From assembly GCA_002386405.1 (NCBI GenBank), contig DGIP01000121.1:1-41218 (forward strand): a stretch of 41,218 nt of DNA. Reading direction: 5' to 3'. The notes beneath the pieces are model-generated. The model did not search any database. It had not been told where the DNA came from and saw only the letters and a program-made list of their open reading frames with translations. Below are positions 1-9,113 of this stretch, piece by piece; the first letter of the stretch is position 1, and each line of letters opens with the position of its first letter. Source of the DNA: Stenotrophomonas maltophilia (GTDB lineage: Bacteria; Pseudomonadota; Gammaproteobacteria; Xanthomonadales; Xanthomonadaceae). Both the position numbers and the translations under genes were made by a program.

Positions 1-13
1 GCTCTTCCGATCT
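1..13. other. Illumina adapter remnant at contig end
   Basis: The first 13 bases, GCTCTTCCGATCT, are the 3' end of the common Illumina sequencing adapter. Read on the minus strand they give AGATCGGAAGAGC, the usual read-through sequence. Genomic sequence, an open GGDEF reading frame on the minus strand, begins at base 14. These bases are therefore library sequence left at the end of an assembled contig. Confidence 0.93.
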
Positions 14-759
14 GCTGGCGCTCAGCGGCGGGTCGGCCGTGTCGCCCGGCACGGCCAGCCGCTCCAGCCACTCGCGCAGCCGCCGGCAGGCGACCTCGTG
101 GCTGTCGTGCACCGCCAGCAGGAATTCATCCCCGCCCCAGCGCCCGATCCAGTCGCCGGGCTGCAGCCACTTCCGCGCCGACAGCACCAGCCGCACCAGC
201 ACCTGGTCGCCGGCCAGGTGGCCGTGCGCGTCGTTGATGGGCTTGAGGTTGTCCAGGTCGACCACGAACAGGGTCAGCGGCTGCCGCCGCGCCTGCGCCT
301 GGCGGGCCGAATCGGCCAGTGCCTGTTCGCAGCCCCGCCGGTTCAGGCCTGGGTGAGCGGGTCCATCAACACGCTGCGGCGCAGGTCGCGCAGGCCGGCA
401 TCCACCCCGTGCAGGCTGCGGTTGATCCCGCGCAGCAGGCGCCCGATTTCATCGTGGCCCAGATCCGGCAGGTGCGGCAGGCGCTGTTCGTCGTAATACG
501 CCTCCAGCGCCTCGGCGGCCTGGCGCAGCGGCGCCATCAGCCGGTACAGCGCCATCATCGCCATGCCGGTGCCGACCAGGGTGGCGCCCAATACCACGCC
601 CACCACGGCCCACATGGTCTCCTGCTGGTAGCGGCCACTGAAGGCCATCCACAGCAGCAGCACCAGCAGCGGCACATGCACGCCGATGAACACGACCGTC
701 ACCAGCTTGGCGCTGAACGAACGGGGAAACACGCGGGCCAGGCCGCGGTAGAGACGCAT
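14..759 (-). pseudogene. GGDEF diguanylate cyclase, frameshifted and 3'-truncated at the contig end
   Basis: This is a membrane GGDEF protein expected to make cyclic di-GMP. The N-terminal 138 codons (759 down to 343) encode two hydrophobic segments (about residues 18-42 and 48-72), a HAMP-like linker, and the start of a GGDEF domain at DPLTQA, where a TGA stop follows. One base near 347-350 appears to be missing. In the next frame the domain continues without a break (LNRRGCEQALAD..., FVVDLDNLKPIND) to an intact RWGGDEF motif encoded at 136-122. The domain then continues to the adapter at base 13. The arginine of the RxxD inhibitory site is replaced (QPGD), so product inhibition at that site is unlikely. 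The frameshift lies within 350 bases of a contig end and in a G run, so an assembly or base-calling error is at least as likely as a true pseudogene. AGAGGG lies upstream of the start at 759. Confidence 0.85.
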
Positions 760-827
760 GGCAGGCCCTCTCTGACAGCCTGCCTGCAGTGTGGCCGAGC
801 TCCCTCAGCGGGAACCGGACCGGTGTC

Positions 828-1589
828 TCAAACCTTGTAGCCGGAGTGGATCGAGACGATGCCGCCGGTCAGGTTCTTGTAATGGCAGCGCGCGAAACCG
901 GCCTCGCCCATCATGGTCTTGAGCTGCTCCTGCGGCGGGTGCTTGCGGATGCTCTCGGCCAGGTACTGGTAGCTGTCGCCGTCACGGGCGAACAGCTGGC
1001 CCAGCTTGGGCAGGATCTTGAACGAGTGGAAATCGTAGATCGGCTTGAACCAGTCGGCGGTGACTTCAGAGAACTCCAGCACCCGTGCCTGGCCGCCCAC
1101 CTTGAGCACGCGGTACATCTCGCGCAGGGCGGCGTCCTTGTCGGTCACGTTGCGCAGGCCGAAGGCGATGGTCACCAGGTCGAAGCTGGCATCCGGGAAC
1201 GGCAGCGCCTCGGCGTTGCACTGGACGAAATCCAGGCCGGCCACCAGGCCGCGGTTGGTCAGGCGGTCGCGGCCCACGGTGAGCATGCCGGCATTGATGT
1301 CGCCGACCACCACCTGGCCGTCGTCGCCCACGCGCTCCTTGAGCAGCGCGGCGATGTCGCCGGTGCCGCCGGCCAGGTCGAGCACGCTGTCACCCGGCTT
1401 CACCTGCGCGGTGGCTACGTAGTAGCGCTTCCACGCCCGGTGGATGCCCAGGCTCATCAGGTCGTTCATCAGGTCGTAGTTGCGCGCGACCGAGGTGAAC
1501 ACTTCGCCCACCAGCTTCTGCTTGTCCTTGGCGGCGACATCGCGGAAGCCGAAATGGGTGGTGCCAGTCTTGTAGGGGGATTCGCTCAT
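828..1589 (-). CDS. ubiE: Ubiquinone/menaquinone biosynthesis C-methyltransferase UbiE
   Basis: This 253-residue class I SAM-dependent methyltransferase has the length and sequence of UbiE. The enzyme C-methylates 2-polyprenyl-6-methoxy-1,4-benzoquinol in ubiquinone synthesis and demethylmenaquinol in menaquinone synthesis. Visible signatures are the N-terminal block TTHFGFRDVAAKDKQ, the family motif around VARNYDLMNDLMSLGIHR, the SAM-binding motif I VLDLAGGTGDIAA, and the later block VTIAFGLRNVTD. The C-terminus (GGIVSIHSGYKV) is also typical. It is expected to act in the cytoplasm on membrane-bound substrates. The gene is divergent from the deaminase gene. A possible -10 (GATAAT) lies at 1602-1597, very close to the ATG, so the leader would be short. 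Confidence 0.96.
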   Translation of the reverse strand: MSESPYKTGTTHFGFRDVAAKDKQKLVGEVFTSVARNYDLMNDLMSLGIHRAWKRYYVATAQVKPGDSVLDLAGGTGDIAALLKERVGDDGQVVVGDINAGMLTVGRDRLTNRGLVAGLDFVQCNAEALPFPDASFDLVTIAFGLRNVTDKDAALREMYRVLKVGGQARVLEFSEVTADWFKPIYDFHSFKILPKLGQLFARDGDSYQYLAESIRKHPPQEQLKTMMGEAGFARCHYKNLTGGIVSIHSGYKV

Positions 1590-1660
1590 GGCCCCGATTA
1601 TCGCACCGCTGGCCGGCCGGCGGCACCTTATGATGGCCCCTTCAGTTGAACGGACCGCCC

Positions 1661-2113
1661 ATGATCACCACCCCCGACTACGCCGCCCTGCTTGAAACCG
1701 CCATCGCCGAAGCCCGCCAGGGCCTGGCCGAGGGCGGCATCCCCATTGGCGCGGCGCTGTACCACAACGACGGCCGCCTGCTCGGCTGCGGCCACAACCG
1801 CCGGGTCCAGGAAGGCGACCCGTCCGTGCACGGTGAGACCGATGCGTTCCGCAAGGCCGGCCGCCAGCGCCGCTACCAGGACACCATCATGGTCACCACC
1901 CTGGCCCCCTGCTGGTACTGCAGCGGGCTGGTGCGCCAGTTCAACATCGGCACGGTGGTGGTGGGTGAATCGGTCACCTTCCAGGGCGGCATCGACTGGC
2001 TGCGCGAAAACGGCGTGCAGGTGATCGACATGCAGAGCCAGGAATGCATCGACCTGCTGGGCGGATTCATCTCGGCCCATCCCGAGGTCTGGAACGAAGA
2101 CATCGGCGAGTAA
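1661..2113 (+). CDS. Cytosine deaminase of the yeast Fcy1 type (nucleoside/cytosine deaminase family)
   Basis: This 150-residue zinc hydrolase of the cytidine-deaminase fold has its first motif as H57-G-E59 and its second as P-C84-W-Y-C87: three zinc ligands and the proton-shuttling glutamate. Spacing, length and the ending (PEVWNEDIGE) closely follow yeast cytosine deaminase, which has H62, E64, C91 and C94 and ends in a similar DIGE block. The VVGESVTFQGG stretch also matches. It probably deaminates cytosine to uracil for pyrimidine salvage, although guanine or other bases cannot be excluded. I chose ATG 1661; a TTG at 1646 in frame is possible but less likely. A TATGAT -10-like box lies at 1629-1634. 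A perfect GC hairpin (2114-2129) follows the stop codon directly. Confidence 0.85.
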   Translation: MITTPDYAALLETAIAEARQGLAEGGIPIGAALYHNDGRLLGCGHNRRVQEGDPSVHGETDAFRKAGRQRRYQDTIMVTTLAPCWYCSGLVRQFNIGTVVVGESVTFQGGIDWLRENGVQVIDMQSQECIDLLGGFISAHPEVWNEDIGE

Positions 2114-2129
2114 GCGCCGGTTCCGGCGC
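2114..2129 (+). terminator. GC hairpin after the deaminase gene
   Basis: A perfect 7-bp stem (GCGCCGG / CCGGCGC) with a 2-nt loop starts at the first base after the stop codon. No T run follows, so it may only be an mRNA 3'-end stabiliser or a weak terminator. Confidence 0.35.
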
Positions 2130-2312
2130 AGCCACGCAGCAGAACAGGCTAAATGCGCCGCACCGTCCGCGGGCGGCGCAGCGCGGTCATGAATGCTTCA
2201 GTTCAGTCGGGCCGCGCGCACGCCCACTGCACATCGCCGTGACGCGGCATGCACCGGGTTTTACGCACTATCAGGTTGCCTTTCCATTCCTTCCTTTCGA
2301 ATCGAAGCAACC

Positions 2313-2645
2313 ATGTCTTCCGTCCCGCTTTCCATCCCGGCCGTGATCAATGTCGAGGCCGAGGTTAACCACTGGCGCCAGAAGCATCAGGACGGCGATC
2401 TGCCATCAGCGTCGTTCGGGCACTACATCCCTTGGATCAAGTTCGCCTGCGATTCGCTGATCACCCACCCCAAGGCAACCGACGAAGAGCGCGAGCAGGC
2501 CTTCCAGACCCACTATGCGGGCCAGATCATGGCGAAGCTGAGTCCGGACGAAGCACGGACGTTCGTCGAACAGGTGTGGGAACACGTCTACCTGATGAGC
2601 CAGCATGACGAGAATGCACGTCCCCGCCTGAGCGCCCGCGCCTGA
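2313..2645 (+). CDS. Hypothetical protein, 110 residues
   Basis: I do not recognise this protein. The product is 110 residues and soluble, with no signal peptide or membrane segment. It looks mostly helical (EAEVNHWRQKHQDG, EEREQAFQTHYAGQIMAKL, EARTFVEQVWEHVYLM) with a basic tail. I chose ATG 2313 because the sequence upstream of it in the same frame has poor coding character; the open frame itself extends back to 2193. It lies 199 bp after the deaminase gene and 69 bp before the iron permease family gene, all on the same strand. Codon use matches its neighbours, which supports it as a real gene. Confidence 0.7.
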   Translation: MSSVPLSIPAVINVEAEVNHWRQKHQDGDLPSASFGHYIPWIKFACDSLITHPKATDEEREQAFQTHYAGQIMAKLSPDEARTFVEQVWEHVYLMSQHDENARPRLSARA

Positions 2646-2714
2646 GCGACGGCTGCACGGCGCCTACACGGGGCGCCTGCCATTGATGGGTCCCGTTCCC
2701 GTGTTCCGCTTCCC

Positions 2715-3119
2715 ATGAAACTTCGCAGCGTGTTCAACCTCGTCGCCAAGAAGGCGTCCTATGCGGCGGGTACGCCGTGGACCTTCCTCGGTGCGGTCAG
2801 CATCGTGCTGATCTGGGCCCTGAGCGGGCCCGTATTCAAGTTCAACGATACCTGGCAGCTGGTGATCAACACCGGCACCACCATCATCACCTTCCTGATG
2901 GTGTTCCTGATCCAGCACAGCCAGAACGCCGACACCGCCGCCATCCAGATCAAGCTCGACGAGCTGATCCGGGTGACGGCGGAGGCCAACAACGAGCTGC
3001 TGGACCTGGAAGAGCTGGACGAGGAGCGGCTGGAGGAGATCCGCCGCACCTACGAGCAGATGGCGCGCGATGCGACAAAAGCCTTGGACAAAGTACGGTC
3101 GGAAAAGCCGAACGGGTAA
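2715..3119 (+). CDS. Low-affinity iron permease family small membrane protein
   Basis: This 134-residue inner-membrane protein resembles the bacterial members of the low-affinity iron permease family. It has an N-terminal amphipathic stretch, two membrane segments (about residues 20-40 and 50-71), and the conserved pattern TTIITFLMVFLIQHSQNADT followed by AIQIKLDELI. The C-terminal third is strongly charged (LEELDEERLEEIRR) and probably helical in the cytoplasm. The family is named after a yeast transporter, but transport by the short bacterial proteins is not well established, so the name should be read as family membership. The gene is convergent with smeF; a SMAG repeat dimer lies between them. 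Confidence 0.85.
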   Translation: MKLRSVFNLVAKKASYAAGTPWTFLGAVSIVLIWALSGPVFKFNDTWQLVINTGTTIITFLMVFLIQHSQNADTAAIQIKLDELIRVTAEANNELLDLEELDEERLEEIRRTYEQMARDATKALDKVRSEKPNG

Positions 3120-3129
3120 GCACCGCGAA

Positions 3130-3187
3130 GCCACGCAGGGCGTGGCTCTACGATGCATCATCCGCGTAGAGCCACGCCCTGCGTGGC
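3130..3187. repeat. SMAG-type GTAG palindrome dimer between convergent genes
   Basis: Two 22-nt units, 3130-3151 and 3166-3187, are exact reverse complements separated by 14 nt. Each unit carries GTAG at one end and its own stem (GCCACGC / GCGTGGC). This matches the short GTAG repeats (SMAG) of Stenotrophomonas maltophilia. The dimer can form one long hairpin and sits between the permease gene and smeF, where it could end transcription from both sides or protect transcript 3' ends. An identical 22-mer occurs at 40032-40053. Confidence 0.85.
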
Positions 3188-3201
3188 TGCCTCGGAATCC
3201 C

Positions 3202-4596
3202 TTACCGCGCGGCAACGTCCCCGCGTTCATACCACCCACCACCCAGCACCTTGTACAGGGCCACCTGGTTGGACAACCGGTTCAACTGCGTGGTCACCAG
3301 CGACTGCCGTGCGGTGTACGCCGTGCGCCGCGCGTCCAGCAGGGTCAGGAAGCTGTCCAGCCCCGCGTCATAACGCGCCTGCGACAGAGTGCGTGCCTGC
3401 TCGGCCGCGGCCACCAGCGCCTGCTGCGAAGACAGCTGCGCATCCAGGCTGTCGTTGAGCGCCAGTGCATCGGCGGCCTCGCGGAAGCCGGACTGGATTG
3501 CCTTCTCGTACTGCGCCAGCGCGATATCGCGGTTGGCATTGGCCACGCCCAGCCCGGCGCGCAGCTTGCCTCCCTGGAAGATCGGCAGGTTCAGCGTGGG
3601 CATGAAGCTCCACGCGCGGGTGCCCGAGTCGAACAACCCCGACAGTTCCGACGAGGTGGACCCGACGCTGCCGGTGAGGCTGATCGACGGGAAGAACGCC
3701 GCGCGCGCCGCACCGATGTTGGCGTTGGCCGCCAGCAGCGTGTGCTCGGCCGCCATCACGTCCGGGCGGCGCAGCAACACCTCACCCGGCACACCCGCCG
3801 GCACCGCACGCACGGCGGCCACGTCGGTGGCTTCGCTGTCGGGCAGCAAGGCCTCGTCGATCGGGCCACCGGCCAGCAGCGCCAGCGCGTTGCGGTCCTG
3901 TGCGACCTGGCCCTGGTAGCGGGCCACGTCGGTGCGCGCGGTTTCCACCAGCGTACGGGTCTGGCTCAGCTCCAGCGCCGAGGCGCCACCAAGCTGGTGC
4001 CGCGACTCGCTCAGGCGCAGCGAATCCTCGTAGGTGGCCAGGGTGGCCTCGGCGATCTTCAGCTGCTCGCTGTCGGCACCCAGGGTCAACCACGCATTGG
4101 CCACTTCGGCCACCAGCGACAGCTGCGCGTTGCGGCGGTTGGCCGCCTCGGCGAAGTACTGCTGCAGCGCCGCCTGGCTGAGGTTGCGCACGCGGCCGAA
4201 CAGGTCCAGCTCGAACTCGACCACGCCGAGGTTGGCACTGAGCTGCTCGGTGACCGGCACATCGCCGCCGCTGCGGGTCATCTGCCCCTGCACGCCGACG
4301 GCGGGAACCCGGTCGGCGCGCTGGATGCGGTACTGCGCACGCGCCTTGTCCACGTTGAGGATGGCCACGCGCAGGTCGCGGTTGTTGTCCAGCGACTGGG
4401 CGATGAGCGACTGCAGGCGCTCGTCGACGAAGTAGTCGCGCCAGCCGATGTCGGCCACCTCCACCGCCGCAGCGGTGGAGGTGGTGGCCGGCCACTGCGC
4501 CGGGATCGCCGGGGCGACCTCGGTGCTGCGCGGCTCGAGCATGGCGCAGCCGGAGAGGGCGGCGGCCATGGCCAGGGCAAGCAGAGCCTTATTCAT
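3202..4596 (-). CDS. smeF: Outer-membrane channel protein SmeF of the SmeDEF efflux pump
   Basis: SmeF is the outer-membrane lipoprotein channel (TolC/OprM type) of the SmeDEF tripartite multidrug pump. The 464-residue product starts [17 protein letters not shown], a lipoprotein signal with lipobox LSGC. Two repeated outer-membrane-efflux (OEP) domains follow, with typical blocks such as DWRDYF-like [20 protein letters not shown], and [35 protein letters not shown] chose the ATG at 4596 because it gives the signal peptide. It overlaps the end of smeE by 8 nt, as expected for translational coupling; the open frame extends upstream to 4680 without coding evidence. It is last in the smeDEF operon and faces a SMAG dimer. 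Confidence 0.95.
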   Translation of the reverse strand: MNKALLALAMAAALSGCAMLEPRSTEVAPAIPAQWPATTSTAAAVEVADIGWRDYFVDERLQSLIAQSLDNNRDLRVAILNVDKARAQYRIQRADRVPAVGVQGQMTRSGGDVPVTEQLSANLGVVEFELDLFGRVRNLSQAALQQYFAEAANRRNAQLSLVAEVANAWLTLGADSEQLKIAEATLATYEDSLRLSESRHQLGGASALELSQTRTLVETARTDVARYQGQVAQDRNALALLAGGPIDEALLPDSEATDVAAVRAVPAGVPGEVLLRRPDVMAAEHTLLAANANIGAARAAFFPSISLTGSVGSTSSELSGLFDSGTRAWSFMPTLNLPIFQGGKLRAGLGVANANRDIALAQYEKAIQSGFREAADALALNDSLDAQLSSQQALVAAAEQARTLSQARYDAGLDSFLTLLDARRTAYTARQSLVTTQLNRLSNQVALYKVLGGGWYERGDVAAR

Positions 4597-7500
4597 GGGT
4601 ATCACCTTCATTGGAGTTCGTCCCGGCCAACGGTCGGGACCCACCGTTTTTGGCGCCGCGGTTGAACAGCTTCTGCACAACGACGAAGAACAGCGGGATG
4701 AAGAACAGGCCCAGCACGGTGCCGACGATCATGCCGCCCAGCACGCCGGTCCCGATCGCGCGCTGCGCACCCGAACCGGCGCCCGAGGCGATGGCCAGCG
4801 GCAGCACGCCCAGGCCGAATGCCAGCGAGGTCATGATGATCGGCCGCAGGCGGTCGCGTACCGCGTGCAGGGTGGCTTCCAGCACGCCCACGCCCTTCTC
4901 CATGTTTTCCTTGGCGAACTCCACGATCAGGATGGCGTTCTTGCTGGTCAGGCCCACCGTGGTCAGCATCGCCACCTGGAAGTAGATGTCGCGTTCCATG
5001 CCGCGCATGGTGTTGGCCAGCACCGCACCCAGGATGCCCAGCGGCGCCACCAGCAGCACCGAGGTCGGCACGCTCCAGCTCTCATACAGCGCGGCCAGGC
5101 ACAGGAACACGATCAGCAGCGACAGCGTGTACAGCAGCGGGGTCTGCGAACCGGCCTGGCGTTCCTGGTAGGACAGCGCGGTCCATTCGATCTCGAAGCC
5201 CGGCGGCAGGTCCTTGGCGATGCGTTCGATCTCGGCCATGGCGTCACCCGAGGCCACGCCCGGTGCGGGCTCGCCCTGGATCTCCATCGCCGACACGCCG
5301 TTGTAGCGCTCCAGGCGCGGCGAACCGTAGTCCCAGCGCTTGGAGGCGAAGGCACTGAACGGCACCATCTCACCGGCGTTGTTCTTCACCGACCACAGGT
5401 TGAAGTCGTCCGGGTTCATGCGGAACTGCGCATCGGACTGCACGTAGACGCGCTTGACCCGGCCCCGGTCGATGAAGTCATCGATGTAGCTGCTGCCCCA
5501 CGCGGCCGCCAGGGTGCTGTTGATCGAGCTGGTCGACAGGCCCAGCGCATTGGCCTTTTCCACGTCGACGTCGATGCGCAGCTGCGGGGTGTCTTCCTGG
5601 CCGTTCGGGCGCACGTTGGCCAGCAGCTTGCTCTGCCCGGCGCCGCCGAGCAGCTGGTTGCGCGCGTTGAGCAGGGCCTCGTGGCCCTGGCCGCTGTTGT
5701 CCTTCAGGAAGAAGGTGTAGCCCGAGCCGATGCCCAGCTCCGGCATGGCCGGCGGCGGGAAGGCGAAGATGAAGGCATCCTTGATCTGGCCCAGTGCGGC
5801 CATCGCGCGCCCGGTGATCGGGCCCACGCCCTGGTCGGCATCGCGCTCCTTCCAGTCCTTGAGCTTGATGAAGGACATGCCCGCGTTCTGGCCCATGCCG
5901 GCGAAGCTGAAGCCCTGCACCGAGAACACCGATTCGACCGCTTCGGTTTCGTTCTTCAGGAAGTGGTCTTCCAGCTTGTACATCGCCTCCAACGTGCGTT
6001 CCTGGGTGGCGCCGACCGGGGTCTGCACCAGCGCCATCAGGATGCCCTGGTCTTCATTGGGCAGGAACGAGCTGGGCAGGCGCGCGAACAGCACGCCCAT
6101 GGCCACGGCCAGCGCCACGAAGATGGCCATGAAGCGCCACGGGCGGGCCAGGATGCCCTTGACCCCGCGCTGGTAGGTTTCGCTGGAACGGTCGAAGCCG
6201 CGGTTGAAGCCGCCGAAGAAGCGGCCGGCCAGGCCCTTGTGCGCCACGTGGTGCTCGCCCTTCTTCAGCGGCTTGAGCATGGTGGCGCACAGCGCCGGGG
6301 TGAGCACGATGGCGACCAGTACCGACAACGCCATCGCGGACACGATCGTGGCCGAGAACTGCCGGTAGATGACGCCGGTGGAGCCGCTCATGAAGGCCAT
6401 CGGCACGAACACCGCCGACAGCACCAGGCCGATGCCGACCAGCGCGCCGGTGATCTGGCTCATCGACTTGCGGGTAGCCTCCAGCGGCGACAACCCTTCT
6501 TCGGACATGATGCGTTCGACGTTCTCCACCACCACGATGGCATCGTCCACCAGCAGGCCGATCGCCAGCACCATGGCGAACATGGTGAGCATGTTGATCG
6601 AGAAGCCCAGCGCGGCCAGGATGCCGAACGTGCCCAGCAGCACCACCGGTACGGCGATGGTGGGGATCAGGGTGGCGCGGAAGTTCTGCAGGAACAGGTA
6701 CATCACCACGAACACCAGCACGATGGCTTCGATCAGGGTCTTGATGACGCCCTTGATCGAGACCTGCACGAACGGGGTGGTGTCATACGGCACCACCGAT
6801 TCCAGCCCGGCCGGGAAGTTTTCCTTCAGGTCGTCCAGCGCGGCACGCACGCCGTTGGCGGTATCCAGCGCGTTGGCGCCGGTGGCCAGGGTGATGGCGA
6901 TACCGGTGGAGGGCTTGCCGTTGTAGCGGGTCACGAAGTCGTAGGTTTCCGCGCCGAGTTCGACCCGGGCGACATCGCCCAGGCGCAGCTCGCTGCCATC
7001 GGTACCGCCGCGGACCAGGATGTTGCGGAACTGTTCCGGGGTCTGCAGGCGGTCCTGGGCGTTGATGGTGGCGTTGAGCTGCTGGCCCTTCACCGACGGC
7101 GCGCCGCCGAGCTGGCCGATGGCCACCTGGGCGTTCTGTGCGGTGATCGCCGCGGTCACTTCCTCCACCGACAGCTTGTAGGTGTGCAGCTTGTTGGGGT
7201 CCAGCCAGATACGCATGGCGTACTTGCCGCCGAACACCTGGATGTTGCCCACGCCCGGCACGCGGCTGAGCGGGTCGACGACATTGGAGCCGACGTAGTC
7301 GGAAATGTCGTTGGCATCCATGCTCGAATCATTCGAGACGAAGCCGATCACCTGCAGGAAGCCGCTGCTGGACTTGGCGACGTTGATGCCCTGGCGCTGC
7401 ACTTCCTGCGGCAGCAGCGGCATGGCCAGCTGCAGCTTGTTCTGCACCTGGACCTGGGCGATGTCCGGGTCGGTGCCGCTCTCGAAGGTCAGGGTGATGG

Positions 7501-7765
7501 TGGCCTGGCCGTTGGCCGAGCTGTTGGAGGAGAAGTAGATCAGGCCATCGATGCCCTTCATGTTCTGCTCGATGATCTGGGTCACCGAGTCCTCGACCAC
7601 CTTGGCCGATGCACCCGGGTAGGTGGCGCTGATCTCGACGGCGGGCGGTGCCACTTCCGGGTACATCGACACCGGCAGCTTGAGCACCGCCAGCGCACCG
7701 GCGAGCATGATGATGATCGCAATCACCCACGCGAAGATGGGGCGATCAATGAAATAACGAGCCAT
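4589..7765 (-). CDS. smeE: RND multidrug efflux transporter SmeE
   Basis: This is the inner-membrane proton-driven transporter of the SmeDEF pump, a hydrophobe/amphiphile efflux family RND protein of 1058 residues. It begins [21 protein letters not shown] as in AcrB/MexB. It has the transmembrane-4 proton-relay pair D407-D408 in [15 protein letters not shown], and the two large periplasmic loops follow TM1 and TM7. The second repeat includes the TM10 region [20 protein letters not shown] with its relay lysine. In S. maltophilia, SmeDEF exports quinolones, tetracyclines, chloramphenicol, macrolides and triclosan. The start is preceded by GGAG, 12 nt after the smeD stop codon. The gene is intact. 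Confidence 0.97.
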   Translation of the reverse strand: MARYFIDRPIFAWVIAIIIMLAGALAVLKLPVSMYPEVAPPAVEISATYPGASAKVVEDSVTQIIEQNMKGIDGLIYFSSNSSANGQATITLTFESGTDPDIAQVQVQNKLQLAMPLLPQEVQRQGINVAKSSSGFLQVIGFVSNDSSMDANDISDYVGSNVVDPLSRVPGVGNIQVFGGKYAMRIWLDPNKLHTYKLSVEEVTAAITAQNAQVAIGQLGGAPSVKGQQLNATINAQDRLQTPEQFRNILVRGGTDGSELRLGDVARVELGAETYDFVTRYNGKPSTGIAITLATGANALDTANGVRAALDDLKENFPAGLESVVPYDTTPFVQVSIKGVIKTLIEAIVLVFVVMYLFLQNFRATLIPTIAVPVVLLGTFGILAALGFSINMLTMFAMVLAIGLLVDDAIVVVENVERIMSEEGLSPLEATRKSMSQITGALVGIGLVLSAVFVPMAFMSGSTGVIYRQFSATIVSAMALSVLVAIVLTPALCATMLKPLKKGEHHVAHKGLAGRFFGGFNRGFDRSSETYQRGVKGILARPWRFMAIFVALAVAMGVLFARLPSSFLPNEDQGILMALVQTPVGATQERTLEAMYKLEDHFLKNETEAVESVFSVQGFSFAGMGQNAGMSFIKLKDWKERDADQGVGPITGRAMAALGQIKDAFIFAFPPPAMPELGIGSGYTFFLKDNSGQGHEALLNARNQLLGGAGQSKLLANVRPNGQEDTPQLRIDVDVEKANALGLSTSSINSTLAAAWGSSYIDDFIDRGRVKRVYVQSDAQFRMNPDDFNLWSVKNNAGEMVPFSAFASKRWDYGSPRLERYNGVSAMEIQGEPAPGVASGDAMAEIERIAKDLPPGFEIEWTALSYQERQAGSQTPLLYTLSLLIVFLCLAALYESWSVPTSVLLVAPLGILGAVLANTMRGMERDIYFQVAMLTTVGLTSKNAILIVEFAKENMEKGVGVLEATLHAVRDRLRPIIMTSLAFGLGVLPLAIASGAGSGAQRAIGTGVLGGMIVGTVLGLFFIPLFFVVVQKLFNRGAKNGGSRPLAGTNSNEGDTHE

Positions 7766-7777
7766 GGAATTCTCCGC

Positions 7778-8953
7778 TTACTGCTTGGCGGCCGCGGCCG
7801 CCGGCGCTGCCGGCTTGGCCGGCGCGGCGCCCATCTCGGTGGCCTGCACGGGCATGCCCGGCTGGATCTTCTGCAGGCCTTCAACGATGACCTTGTCGCC
7901 GGGCTTCAGGCCGTCTTCGACCAGCCACTTGCTGCCGAGGGCGCGGCTGACCTTGACCGGACGCACTTCGACCTTGTTGTCCTTGCCGACCACCATGGCG
8001 CTGGTGTCGCCCTTGGCGTCGCGGGCGATGCCCTGCATGGGCACCAGCAGCGCGTTGTCACGCACGCCACTGCCCACGACCGCACGCACGTACATGCCGG
8101 GCATCAGGACCAGGTCGGGGTTGGCGACCTTGACCCGCAGCGCGTAGCTGCCGGTGGTGGGGTCGACGCTGACTTCGGAGAATTCCAGGGTGCCCTTGTG
8201 GTCGAACTCGGTACCGTCGTCGAGCAGCACGGTCACCGGCAGGCTCTGGTTGTCCTGCAGGCGGCCGCTGGCCAGTTCGCGGCGCAGCTGCAGCAGTTCG
8301 CTGGCCGACTGGGTCAGGTCGACGTAGATCGGGTCGAGCTGCTGCACGGTGGCCAGTGCGTCGGCCTGGCCGGCGCTGACCAGCGCGCCCTGGGTGACGC
8401 TGGACTTGCCGATGCGGCCGCTGATCGGTGCGGTGATGCGGGCAAAGCCCAAGGTGACGTTGGCGGCGTCCAAGGCGGCCTTGGCGGCGCCGACATCGGC
8501 TTCGGCCTGCTTCTGCGCGGCGACGGCGTTTTCCAGGTCCTGCTGGCTGACCGCATCGACCTTGGCCAGCTCGGTGATGCGCTTGGCGCTGAGGCGGGCG
8601 GCGTTGGCGGTGGCTTCGGCGCGGGCCAGCTGGGCGCGGGCGCTGTTGGCCTCGGCGCGGTAGCTGGCGTCATCCACCTGGTACAGCGGCTGGCCGGCGT
8701 TGACCAGGCCGCCTTCGGTGAACAGCCGCTTGGCGACGATGCCACTCACCTGCGGGCGCACTTCGGCGACCAGGAAAGCATTGGTACGGCCGGGCAGCTC
8801 GCGGGTGAGGCCGACCTGTTCGGCCTTCAGGGTGGCCACGGTGACCTGCCCCGGCCCGCCCTGCGGACCCTCCTCACCTCCCCCGCCACATGCGGACACG
8901 GTCAGGGCGATCGCGAGGGACAGCGCGAGAAGACGGTACGGGGTACGGGACAT
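7778..8953 (-). CDS. smeD: Periplasmic adaptor lipoprotein SmeD of the SmeDEF pump
   Basis: SmeD is the membrane fusion (adaptor) protein that bridges SmeE and SmeF. With the ATG at 8953 the product is 391 residues and starts with a lipoprotein signal peptide (LLALSLAIALTVSAC, lipobox VSAC). A longer in-frame start at 9076 would place an implausible leader over the promoter. The domain order is as in AcrA/MexA. First comes the lipoyl half-motif (REVRPQ-like VAEVRPQVSGIVAKRLFTEG), then an alpha-hairpin rich in Ala, Lys and Glu (about residues 95-160), the second lipoyl half (ARITAPISGRIGKSSVTQGALV), and the beta-barrel and membrane-proximal domains. It is the first gene of smeDEF and is read from the SmeT-controlled promoter at 9038-9067. 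Confidence 0.95.
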   Translation of the reverse strand: MSRTPYRLLALSLAIALTVSACGGGGEEGPQGGPGQVTVATLKAEQVGLTRELPGRTNAFLVAEVRPQVSGIVAKRLFTEGGLVNAGQPLYQVDDASYRAEANSARAQLARAEATANAARLSAKRITELAKVDAVSQQDLENAVAAQKQAEADVGAAKAALDAANVTLGFARITAPISGRIGKSSVTQGALVSAGQADALATVQQLDPIYVDLTQSASELLQLRRELASGRLQDNQSLPVTVLLDDGTEFDHKGTLEFSEVSVDPTTGSYALRVKVANPDLVLMPGMYVRAVVGSGVRDNALLVPMQGIARDAKGDTSAMVVGKDNKVEVRPVKVSRALGSKWLVEDGLKPGDKVIVEGLQKIQPGMPVQATEMGAAPAKPAAPAAAAAKQ

Positions 8954-9034
8954 GGGGAGGCTCGCAGCAAGAACGGGAAAGGGGCGGCCGGGCCCGCGCG
9001 GGTACGCGCACGCCTCACCGGATAGCAGTGGGGC

Positions 9035-9068
9035 GTAAATATACATACATGCATGTTTGTTTGTAAAC
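9035..9068. promoter_or_regulatory. SmeT operator (pseudo-palindrome)
   Basis: An AT-rich imperfect palindrome is centred between 9051 and 9052. Its core, 9043-9060, has half-sites ACAnACATG and CATGTnTGT with one mismatch pair, and symmetry extends weakly to 9035-9068. SmeT is known to bind a palindrome of about this size between smeT and smeD and to repress both. It covers the smeD promoter and lies just upstream of the candidate smeT -10, which fits that role. Confidence 0.75.
9038..9067 (-). promoter_or_regulatory. Candidate smeDEF promoter
   Basis: On the minus strand a -35-like TTTACA (9067-9062) is followed after 18 nt by a -10-like TATATT (9043-9038). The spacer is the SmeT palindrome itself, so bound repressor would block RNA polymerase. 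The predicted start of transcription lies about 80 nt before the smeD ATG. Confidence 0.6.
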
Positions 9069-9071
9069 GGG

Positions 9072-9077
9072 TACAAT
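9072..9077 (+). promoter_or_regulatory. Candidate smeT -10 box
   Basis: TACAAT lies 36 nt before the smeT ATG and directly after the operator. No good -35 is seen at the usual distance, where the bases belong to the operator core. Confidence 0.4.
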
Positions 9078-9113
9078 TCAGGCCGGTTTCATCCAGCACG
9101 TGCACACAGCGCC

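Noticed and set aside
4448..9025. A 1525-codon open frame antisense to smeF, smeE and smeD
   Set aside because: It is rich in His, Gln, Arg and Ala, has no domain signature, and is the mirror frame of strongly recognised genes in GC-rich DNA.
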